From: Bradyrhizobium sp. CCBAU 51627
GTDB taxonomy: Bacteria; Pseudomonadota; Alphaproteobacteria; Rhizobiales; Xanthobacteraceae
NCBI RefSeq assembly: GCF_028128765.1
Contig: NZ_LBJG01000023.1
Coordinates: forward strand, 372,001-436,000
Length of the DNA: 64,000 bases
Direction: 5' to 3'
The position numbers and the translations under genes were made by a program. Under the pieces are notes generated by a model, which ran no database searches, was not told the origin of the DNA, and saw only the letters and a list, made by a program, of their open reading frames with translations. Numbering within the stretch: the first letter of the stretch is position 1; each line of letters starts with the position of its first letter. Shown one piece after another: positions 58,030-64,000 of the stretch.

Positions 58030-58422
58030 ATGGCCGATAGCGACGTCACCACTTCCATGTTCGAGCGGATCGGCGGCCGTGCCACGATCGACCGTCTGGT
58101 CGACCGCTTCTACAACCGCATGGACACGCTGCCGGAGGCGAAGGTGATCCGTGCCATGCATGCGGATGACCTCGGCCTGATCCGGGACGTGCTGAAGCGC
58201 TATCTCACCGAATGGACGGGTGGGCCGCGCCTCTATACCCCCGAGAAGGGCCATCCGCGGCTGCGCCAGCGCCATTTCGGCTTTGCCATCGGCGATGCCG
58301 AGCGCGATGCCTGGATGCTCTGCATGCGCGGCGCGATGGAGGAGACGATAGCCGACAGCGCTGCGCGGCGGGACCTTGATCGCGCGATATCAGGCCTCGC
58401 CGACTGGATGCGCAACCGGTAG
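58030..58422 (+). CDS. Truncated hemoglobin, group II
   Basis: 130 aa. ATIDRLVDRFYNRMDTLPEAKVIRAM (helices A-C), LTEWTGGPRLYTPEKGHPRLRQRHFGF (proximal His region with HPRLRQRH), DAWMLCMRGAM (Trp G8). Binds O2/NO in relatives. Stop of boxR and this ATG are 2 bases apart, so it shares the regulator's transcript. An O2 supply or NO defence role for the O2-dependent BoxB is a reasonable idea, untested. Confidence 0.88.
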   Translation: MADSDVTTSMFERIGGRATIDRLVDRFYNRMDTLPEAKVIRAMHADDLGLIRDVLKRYLTEWTGGPRLYTPEKGHPRLRQRHFGFAIGDAERDAWMLCMRGAMEETIADSAARRDLDRAISGLADWMRNR

Positions 58423-58430
58423 CGCGGCCT

Positions 58431-58512
58431 TAGCCGGGATCGAGCGCAGCGCAATCCGGGAAGACTCGACTGCCGTGAGATCCCGGATTTCGCTGCGCTC
58501 CATCCGGGCTAC
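58431..58512. repeat. Dispersed palindrome GTAGCCCGGATCGAGCGC family, copy 2
   Basis: TAGCCGGGATCGAGCGCAGC and GCTGCGCTCCATCCGGGCTAC arms with internal CCCGGATTTCG. Same family as 33787-33871. Between the globin gene and the PRC-barrel gene (convergent). Confidence 0.85.
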
Positions 58513-58529
58513 GAAGACTGCATTACGAC

Positions 58530-58862
58530 CTAGATTGACCAGTAATGCGGATGCGGGTAGGGCCGCGAGCGGTCGCCCCAGTCGAACGCGTCACCGTCGA
58601 ACTCGCATGGGCCGCTGCTGAGTTCGTCCAGCGTCACCTCGACGTGGAATGCTTGATGTCCGGGATCGTATTTCAGCGCGCTCCACTGCAGCGGATAGTG
58701 GTGATGGGTGCCGAGCAGGCCGCCGGTCTTGACGATGGCATAGGCGACCATGCCGCTCATCTTGTCGAGCATCAGCCGCTCGATCGTGCCGAGCTTCGTG
58801 CCGTCGCGCCCGTAGACGGCGACGTGCTCCACGCGATCACTGGGGACCATGGTATGGTTCAT
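58530..58862 (-). CDS. PRC-barrel domain protein
   Basis: 110 aa. HVAVYGRDGTKLGTIERLMLDKMSGMVAYAIV is the PRC-barrel core (first strands; quoted as YGRDGTKLGTIERLMLD). The C-tail is acidic and Pro/His-rich (FDWGDRSRPYPHPHYW). GGGAGG precedes the ATG. PRC barrels bind RNA or photosystem partners; function here unknown. Confidence 0.85.
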   Translation of the reverse strand: MNHTMVPSDRVEHVAVYGRDGTKLGTIERLMLDKMSGMVAYAIVKTGGLLGTHHHYPLQWSALKYDPGHQAFHVEVTLDELSSGPCEFDGDAFDWGDRSRPYPHPHYWSI

Positions 58863-58923
58863 GGCGTCCTCCCTGTTCTCTTGTGCTTGGATTATAGCAC
58901 CGGTTTCCGAGCGGCGGGAGCAG

Positions 58924-59709
58924 CTAGAGCAGCTGCGACCGCACGGACTCCGCGCCTTCGCGCAACAGCGGCAGGAAGCGGTCGATCAGTTCCTGTGCCG
59001 GCACGCGATCGACATGGGCGCCCATGTTGATGGCTGCGACGATCACGTGGTCGTAGCGGCGCACCGGCACCGAGATCGAACGGAAATGCGGCTCGGCTTC
59101 GCGGTCGACCAGGGAATAGCCCTGCGACCGGTCGGCTGCGACGCGCGCGAGCAGCGCCGTGGGGTCGGTTACCGTTTGCGGCGTCAGCGCCTCGCGCGTC
59201 ATCGTCTTCAGGCGGACGAGCAAGTCGGCATCATCGAGCTGGCCCAGCATGGCGCGGCCGACCGAGGTGCAGAATGCCGGCAGCCGATAGCCGATCTCCA
59301 ATCCGCCTGAAAACATCCGCGCCGGGCTGCTGCGTGCGATGAACACGACGTCGTCGCCGTCGAGCACCGCGAGAGATGAGATTTCGTTCGCGGCTGTTGC
59401 GACGCGATCGAGCACCGGCTGCAGCACCGCGACCAGCTGATTGGAGCGCAGATAGGACGCCGCCAGGGTCAGCACATGCGGCGTCAGCGAGAACAGCCTT
59501 CCATCGCCACTCACAAAGCCGCCGCGCTGGAGCGTGAACAACATGCGTCGCGTGGTGGCCCGGGGCAGATCGGCAGCGCGGGCGAGATCGCTGAGCGTCA
59601 TCGGACCGGCATTGGTGCCGAAGCACTGCAAGAGGCGCAGGCCGCGATCGAGGGCTTCGACGAAATCCGTCGCACGCTCGTCGGTTTCGTTCCGCTTCAG
59701 CTTCGGCAT
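58924..59709 (-). CDS. IclR-family regulator
   Basis: 261 aa. HTH in DRGLRLLQCFG ... MTLSDLARAADLPRATTRRML, then the IclR effector domain (LVAVLQPVLDRVATAANEISS, YSLVDREAEPHFRSISVPV). Start MPKLKRNETDE at 59709. Divergent from the Rieske gene, so the natural target is that operon. Similar to Pca/Pob-type regulators of aromatic pathways. Confidence 0.92.
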   Translation of the reverse strand: MPKLKRNETDERATDFVEALDRGLRLLQCFGTNAGPMTLSDLARAADLPRATTRRMLFTLQRGGFVSGDGRLFSLTPHVLTLAASYLRSNQLVAVLQPVLDRVATAANEISSLAVLDGDDVVFIARSSPARMFSGGLEIGYRLPAFCTSVGRAMLGQLDDADLLVRLKTMTREALTPQTVTDPTALLARVAADRSQGYSLVDREAEPHFRSISVPVRRYDHVIVAAINMGAHVDRVPAQELIDRFLPLLREGAESVRSQLL

Positions 59710-59766
59710 GAGGGTCCGGATCGTCCTGCAAAATAATGCTTGCTGCCGATCCAAGGCATGTCATAA

Positions 59767-59791
59767 TTCGCCCATTCGTTCAATAGGCGAA
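59767..59791. promoter_or_regulatory. IclR operator-like inverted repeat
   Basis: TTCGCC (59767-59772) and GGCGAA (59786-59791) separated by 13 bases, in the IclR-Rieske gap, 33-57 bases before the oxygenase start. Fits the spacing of Pob/Pca-type operators. Confidence 0.6.
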
Positions 59792-59823
59792 CAACACTCC
59801 ACTCCACAGAGGATACACTCGCC

Positions 59824-61182
59824 ATGATGAGCCAGGAGCAGAACGATCTGATCACCCGCACCGGTCCGAAAGACCCGTGCGGCAAGCTGATGCGGAGCTA
59901 CTGGCAGCCGGCGGCCTTGGTCGATGAGCTCGAGGGTGCGAGGCCGATTCGTCCCGTCAAATTGCTCGGCGAAAACCTGGTGCTGTTTCGCGACGAGGCC
60001 GGGCGTTACGGCCTGATCGATCGTCACTGCGCCCATCGCGGCGCTGACCTCGCCTTCGGACGGCTGGAGCATGGTGGTCTGCGCTGCGCTTTCCACGGCT
60101 GGCTGTTCGACGCATCCGGCCAGTGCATCGAGACGCCGGCCGAGCCGAAGGATTCAAAGCTCTGCCAGAACATCCGCCAGCGCTCCTATCCCGTGGTGGA
60201 GAAGAGCGGCATCCTCTGGGCCTATCTCGGCGAAGGTGAGCCGCCGGCCTTTCCGGAAATCGACTGCTTCATCGCGCCCGGCTCCCACACCTTCGCCTTC
60301 AAGGGCCACATGGCCTGCAACTGGCTGCAGGCGCTCGAAGTCGGCATCGATCCCGCCCACGCCTCCTATCTGCACCGCTTCTTCGAGGACGAGGACACGT
60401 CGACCGCCTACGGCAAGCAGTTCCGCGGGGCCTCCGCCGGCAGCGACCTGCCGATGACGAAAATCCTGCGCGAATACGATCGCCCGATCATCAATGTCGA
60501 GCATACCGAATACGGCCTGCGGCTGATCGCGCTGCGCGAGATCGACGAGGAACGCACTCATGTGCGCGTCACCAACCAGCTCTTCCCGCACGGCTTCGTC
60601 ATTCCCATGAGCACGGAGATGACGATCACGCAGTGGCACGTGCCTGTCGATGACGAGAACTGCTACTGGTATGCGATCTTCACCAGCTATTCGAACCCGG
60701 TCGACAAGCAGAAGATGCGCGACCAGCGCCTCGAACTCTACGAGCTGCCCGACTACATCTCGCGCAAGAACCGCAACAACGATTACGGCTTCGATCCGCA
60801 CGAGCAGAAAACCGCGACCTACACCGGCATGGGCAACGACATCAACGTCCACGACCAATGGGCGGTGGAATCGATGGGCGCGATCCAGGACCGCACCAGG
60901 GAGCATCTCGGTTCGAGCGACAAGGCAATCGTGCAATATCGCCGCCTGCTCCGGCAGGAGATCGAGAAGGTCGCGGCCGGGGACAGGCCGATGCTGTTCC
61001 TCGACGAGGCCAACGCACGCAGCATCCAGGGCCCCGCGACCATGGACGGCATCGGGCCGACCCGCGGCTGGGAGACCTATTGGATGGAGGTCGACGTCAA
61101 GCGCCGCCGCGGCGCACCATGGACCGCACCGGTGCCGAAGGAGATCGAAGGCAAGGTGCACCGGCTGACGGCGGCGGAGTGA
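59824..61182 (+). CDS. Rieske-type aromatic-ring oxygenase, alpha subunit only
   Basis: 452 aa. Rieske [2Fe-2S] ligands Cys69, His71, Cys88, His91 (DRHCAHRGADLAF and LRCAFHGWLFD), mononuclear iron region NWLQALEVGIDPAHASYLH (His179, His184). Resembles the phthalate/phenoxybenzoate-type oxygenases of single-alpha-subunit class. No beta subunit or reductase in the window, so electron carriers must be elsewhere. AGAGGA precedes the ATG. Followed, after a repeat, by the GS-like gene. Confidence 0.92.
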   Translation: MMSQEQNDLITRTGPKDPCGKLMRSYWQPAALVDELEGARPIRPVKLLGENLVLFRDEAGRYGLIDRHCAHRGADLAFGRLEHGGLRCAFHGWLFDASGQCIETPAEPKDSKLCQNIRQRSYPVVEKSGILWAYLGEGEPPAFPEIDCFIAPGSHTFAFKGHMACNWLQALEVGIDPAHASYLHRFFEDEDTSTAYGKQFRGASAGSDLPMTKILREYDRPIINVEHTEYGLRLIALREIDEERTHVRVTNQLFPHGFVIPMSTEMTITQWHVPVDDENCYWYAIFTSYSNPVDKQKMRDQRLELYELPDYISRKNRNNDYGFDPHEQKTATYTGMGNDINVHDQWAVESMGAIQDRTREHLGSSDKAIVQYRRLLRQEIEKVAAGDRPMLFLDEANARSIQGPATMDGIGPTRGWETYWMEVDVKRRRGAPWTAPVPKEIEGKVHRLTAAE

Positions 61183-61232
61183 CGGTGCCGATCACGGCCG
61201 GCGGATCGCGACGGCGGCTCCGCATTCTCCAC

Positions 61233-61335
61233 TGTCATGCTCCGCGAAAGCGGGGCATCCAGTACGCCGCGGCCTCTCGTGGATACGTCGCTGTCTCTGG
61301 AATACTGGATCGTCCGCCTTCGCGGACGATGACAG
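61233..61335. repeat. Dispersed repeat, TGTCATGCC...CAGTACGCCG family, copy 4
   Basis: TGTCATGCTCCGCGAAAGC then GGGGCATCCAGTACGCCGCGG, TCTCTGGAATACTGGATCG and GGACGATGACAG. Lies between the oxygenase and the GS-like gene; close to copy 3. Confidence 0.85.
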
Positions 61336-61375
61336 TGTGCCCTATACACTCGCAGAGCGAGAAGGAGCAACCAAA

Positions 61376-62812
61376 GTGACTTTCGTCGCGCGCCATGGGC
61401 TGTGGTCGGATGAGCAGAAGGAGGCGGCGGCACGCATGCGTCGTCTCGTCGAGGACAGGAATCTCGAGGTCATCCGTCTCGCCTTCCCGGACCAGCACGG
61501 CATCTTGCGCGGCAAGACCATCGTCGCCTCCGAGGCGATCGCCTCGCTGGAAAGCGGCTGCTCCATCACCACCACGATGCTCGCCAAGGATACATCGCAC
61601 CGAACGGTGTTTCCGGTGTTCACGTCAGGCGGCGGCTTCGGCATGCAGGAGATGGAGGGCGCCGCCGACGCGCTGATGGTCGCCGATCCCACCACGTTTC
61701 GCGTGCTGCCCTGGGCGCCGGCGACGGGCTGGGTGCTGTGCGATCTCTACTTCAGCGACGGCCGCCCGGTGCCGTTCGCGACGCGCGGGCTTTACCGCAA
61801 GGTGCTCGACGAGCTCGGAAGCCGTGGCCATGATTTCGTCGCCGGGCTCGAGGTCGAATTCCATATCTTCAGGCTCGACGATCCGCATATGCGCGCGGAG
61901 GATGCGGGCCAGCCCGGCACGGCGCCCTCGGTCAGCCTGCTCTCTCACGGCTATCAATACCTCACCGAGCAGCGCTTCGACCAAATGGAGCCGGTGCTGG
62001 AGATCCTGCGCCGCGACATCGTCGCGCTCGGGCTGCCCTTGCGCTCGGTCGAGGTCGAATTCGGGCCGAGCCAGTGCGAATTCACCTTCGCGCCGAAGAA
62101 GGGCCTGGAGCCCGCCGACAACATGGTGCTGTTCCGCAGCGCCGTGAAGCAGATCGCGCGCCGGCATGGCTATCACGCGACCTTCATGTGCCGGCCAAAG
62201 CTGCCGAACCTGTTCGCGAGCGGCTGGCACCTGCATCAATCGATCGTCTCGCGCGCGAGCGGGGAAAATCTGTTCATGACCAGGGAGACCGGCGAGCCGC
62301 TGAGCGAGTTCGGGCGTGCCTATCTTGCAGGGCTGCTCGACCACGCCCGTGCAGCGACCGTGTTCACCACGCCGACCATCAACGGCTACAAGCGCTACCG
62401 CTCCTATTCGCTGGCGCCCGACCGCGCGATCTGGGGCCGCGACAACAGAGGCGTGATGATCCGCGTGCTCGGCGGCGCGGGCGATGCCGCGACGCGCCTC
62501 GAAAACCGCGTCGGCGAGCCCGCAGCCAATCCCTACCTCTATATGGCTGCACAGATCCTCTCAGGCCTCGACGGCGTCGACCGCAAGCTCGATCCCGGCC
62601 CCTCCGCCGACACGCCCTACGAGACCAAGGCACCGCTGCTGCCGAAGTCCCTGCGCGATGCGGTCTCGGCGCTGAAGGACGACCCGTTCTTCCGCGAAAA
62701 ATTCGGCGCCGAGTTTGTCGACTATTACACCCATATCAAGAACGCCGAGATCGACCGCTTCCTGTCGGAGGTGACCGACTGGGAGCACCGCGAATATTTC
62801 GAGATGTTTTGA
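61376..62812 (+). CDS. Glutamine-synthetase-like ligase
   Basis: 478 aa. GS catalytic motifs: FVAGLEVEFHIF (metal Glu), VEVEFGPSQCEFTFAPKK, ATFMCRPKLPNLFASGWHLHQS and NGYKRYRSYSLAPDRAIWGRDNRGV. Starts at GTG 61376, with AAGGAG seven bases before. It lacks the GlnA adenylylation Tyr loop and N-terminal beta-grasp is divergent, so it is not housekeeping GS. Relatives gamma-glutamylate amines (GlnA-like; aniline/isopropylamine pathways). Downstream of the Rieske gene. Confidence 0.85.
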   Translation: MTFVARHGLWSDEQKEAAARMRRLVEDRNLEVIRLAFPDQHGILRGKTIVASEAIASLESGCSITTTMLAKDTSHRTVFPVFTSGGGFGMQEMEGAADALMVADPTTFRVLPWAPATGWVLCDLYFSDGRPVPFATRGLYRKVLDELGSRGHDFVAGLEVEFHIFRLDDPHMRAEDAGQPGTAPSVSLLSHGYQYLTEQRFDQMEPVLEILRRDIVALGLPLRSVEVEFGPSQCEFTFAPKKGLEPADNMVLFRSAVKQIARRHGYHATFMCRPKLPNLFASGWHLHQSIVSRASGENLFMTRETGEPLSEFGRAYLAGLLDHARAATVFTTPTINGYKRYRSYSLAPDRAIWGRDNRGVMIRVLGGAGDAATRLENRVGEPAANPYLYMAAQILSGLDGVDRKLDPGPSADTPYETKAPLLPKSLRDAVSALKDDPFFREKFGAEFVDYYTHIKNAEIDRFLSEVTDWEHREYFEMF

Positions 62813-62818
62813 CGGAGA

Positions 62819-62842
62819 TCGCCTCACGCGCCTGTGAGGCGA
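62819..62842 (+). terminator. Hairpin after the GS-like gene
   Basis: TCGCCTCAC / GTGAGGCGA, nine-base stem around GCGCCT, 7 bases after the stop codon. No T-run follows (CTTCGTGCC), so weak as an intrinsic terminator; a plausible 3' end. Confidence 0.55.
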
Positions 62843-62969
62843 CTTCGTGCCGTCTGTTCCGACGACATCGTTTCCCGCTCCGACGAAGCCATTTTCCCCC
62901 TGCGACGAAGATCGCCTGAAAAATGCGCCGGCTAGCGTTTGGTCCCATGATCAACAGTGGAGTTCGATC

Positions 62970-63056
62970 ATGTGGGGTCAATTGTTCAGCCTGATTTATC
63001 GTCTGTCCTGCCGGACCACGCTGATTGAGATCGGTGCGCATCGCCTGGCGCGCTGA
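62970..63056 (+). CDS. Possible 28-aa small protein
   Basis: MWGQLFSLIYRLSCRTTLIE then IGAHRLAR, behind GGAG at a 7-base spacing. One short hydrophobic/aromatic start. Too short to judge by family; listed because the ribosome site is good and nothing else fills the 290-base gap. Could be a leader peptide for the next gene, 46 bases away. Confidence 0.3.
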   Translation: MWGQLFSLIYRLSCRTTLIEIGAHRLAR

Positions 63057-63102
63057 CACCGGACAATCTGTCAGAGGGGTTGACCAAATGCAGGAGGCTT
63101 CC

Positions 63103-63441
63103 ATGCGCAAGCTGATCCTCATGGCAACGGTATCGTTGCTGGCCAGCCAAGCCCACGCCGGCGGCTCGCGCAGCCTCAGCCTCGCGGCAACGAATGCGAA
63201 CCAGACAACCGCGCAGACGGCGGCGGCGCCCCCAACAACGCAGGCCCCGGCAGTTGCGCCGGCGGCGACCGTGCAGACAGCGACCACAGCGCCGGCTTCA
63301 ACTGCGCAGGCCACGCCAGGAGCCACAGCGGCACTGCCGACCGCAGCGCCGGTTGCTACAACGCCCAAGCCGAGGCACCGGGAGCCGTCGACCGAAGCGC
63401 GCGTGATCCGCGAGCTGCACCGGCACGGGATTTACTGGTAG
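63103..63441 (+). CDS. Small exported Ala/Thr/Pro-rich protein
   Basis: 112 aa: signal peptide (MRKLILMATVSLLASQAHA), then a low-complexity mature part rich in Ala, Thr and Pro (QTTAQTAAAPPTTQAPAVAP and similar) and a charged tail ending ARVIRELHRHGIYW. AGGAGG precedes the ATG. Disordered linker-type composition; no family. Unknown role, maybe envelope. Confidence 0.65.
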   Translation: MRKLILMATVSLLASQAHAGGSRSLSLAATNANQTTAQTAAAPPTTQAPAVAPAATVQTATTAPASTAQATPGATAALPTAAPVATTPKPRHREPSTEARVIRELHRHGIYW

Positions 63442-63460
63442 GGGCCCTCAGCTCCATCCT

Positions 63461-63553
63461 CCGTCATCGCGAGCGTAACGGAGCAATCCAGAACTGCCTC
63501 CGCGGAGACAGTCTGGATTACTTCGTCGCAAGAGCTCCTCGCAATAACGAGGG
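63461..63553. repeat. Dispersed palindromic repeat, GCAATCCAG family, copy 2
   Basis: GAGCAATCCAGAACTG and CAGTCTGGATTACTTCG arms, outer CCGTCATCGCGAGCG/ CTCGCAATAACGAGG. Diverged partner of 21876-21996. It lies between the Ala/Thr/Pro-rich gene and the LivF gene (convergent). Confidence 0.75.
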
Positions 63554-63563
63554 GAGAGCGGAA

Positions 63564-64000
63564 TCAAATCCCCAGGAATTTATGCTGCAGATCCGGCTCG
63601 GCCATCAGCTGGTCCGACGTGCCGCTCCACACGGTCTTGCCGCGCTCGATGATGAAATGGCGGTCGCAGATACGGGCGAGATGGTCGACGTTCTTGTCGA
63701 CGACCAGGATCGACTGGCCCCTGCTCTTCAGCAGCGATAGGCAGTTCCAGATCTCCTCACGGATCAGCGGCGCGAGGCCTTCGGTCGCTTCATCGAGGAT
63801 CAGGAGCTTTGGATTGGTCATCAGCGCGCGACCGATGGCGAGCATCTGCTGCTCGCCGCCGGAGAGCTGGTTGCCCATGTTGGCGGCGCGTTCGGCGAGT
63901 CGCGGAAACAGCACGTAGATCGCGGCAAGCGTCCAGGGATTGGCGCTGCCAAAGCGGTCAGCGGCCGCAGCAACCAGATTTTCGCGGACGGTCAGGTTCG
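63564..64000 (-). CDS. Branched-chain-type ABC transporter ATPase (LivF-like), C-terminal part
   Basis: About 145 codons; the N-terminus lies off the right edge. Shows NLTVRENLVAAA, signature LSGGEQQMLAIGRALM, Walker B LLILDEATEGLAPLI and the H-loop region, as in LivF. The Walker A is beyond the window. LivF/LivG partners carry branched-chain amino acids, amides or aromatic compounds; an uptake role for the Rieske/GS module substrate is possible by position only. Confidence 0.9.
   Translation of the reverse strand, partial: NLTVRENLVAAAADRFGSANPWTLAAIYVLFPRLAERAANMGNQLSGGEQQMLAIGRALMTNPKLLILDEATEGLAPLIREEIWNCLSLLKSRGQSILVVDKNVDHLARICDRHFIIERGKTVWSGTSDQLMAEPDLQHKFLGI

Overview
The window is about 64 kb of high-GC chromosome whose gene content points to a Bradyrhizobium-type alphaproteobacterium. 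The evidence is a near-full-length relative of the Bradyrhizobium haloalkane dehalogenase DbjA, GcrA with clustered GANTC sites, a SAM-II riboswitch on metZ, OpgC, a double-length dCTP deaminase, and many short palindromic repeats between genes. The species is inferred from remembered families, not from any search. There are no phage, IS, integrase or CRISPR features; this is ordinary chromosome with several catabolic islands.

Layout. 1-8.6 kb: 3' part of a SCO1-like gene, a small membrane protein, a secreted ClpP-fold protein, a flavoprotein dehydrogenase, a chemoreceptor, a PAS-HTH regulator, a secreted PHB-depolymerase-type esterase, RidA-like and NTF2-like proteins. 8.7-17.4 kb: one long minus-strand sugar island (LacI regulator, xylB, xylA, a CUT2 ABC importer, an aldose dehydrogenase and a sugar lactonase). 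17.5-26.1 kb: XRE-GNAT-GNAT operon, rpiB, tRNA-Gly(CCC), Ogt, an AraC regulator, small proteins, a Met-rich exported protein, a MATE exporter and a PAS protein. 26.3-36.5 kb: dcd, SAM-II riboswitch plus metZ, an opgC operon with two SGNH-fold proteins (one apparently dead), apaG, hslO, argF-argD, and gcrA. 37.1-43.9 kb: the complete phosphate-starvation locus phoR-pstS-pstC-pstA-pstB-phoU-phoB with a textbook Pho box. 43.9-51 kb: a flippase-like membrane protein, the DbjA-like dehalogenase with its TetR regulator and a perfect 20-bp palindrome, an OmpA/BON protein, a polysaccharide deacetylase and an SDR.

51.1-58.9 kb is an aerobic benzoyl-CoA (box) island: benzoate-CoA ligase, an alpha/beta hydrolase, boxC and boxB on the minus strand, and a divergent BoxR/BzdR-type regulator followed 2 nt later by a group II truncated globin. 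A TGCA-N6-TGCA operator-like site lies upstream of boxC. BoxA and the semialdehyde dehydrogenase are not in the window. 58.9-64 kb holds the most novel-looking module: an IclR regulator divergent from a Rieske oxygenase alpha subunit and a glutamine-synthetase-like enzyme, followed by a small secreted Ala/Thr/Pro-rich protein and a LivF-type ABC ATPase cut by the window end. The Rieske plus GS-like pairing resembles the logic of aniline/amine catabolism (gamma-glutamylation, then oxygenation), but the substrate is unknown.

Regulation visible in sequence: SAM-II riboswitch with a terminator/antiterminator pair, Pho box, TetR palindrome, BzdR-like and IclR-like operators, GANTC cluster before gcrA, and structured intercistronic elements between pstS and pstC and between boxC and boxB.
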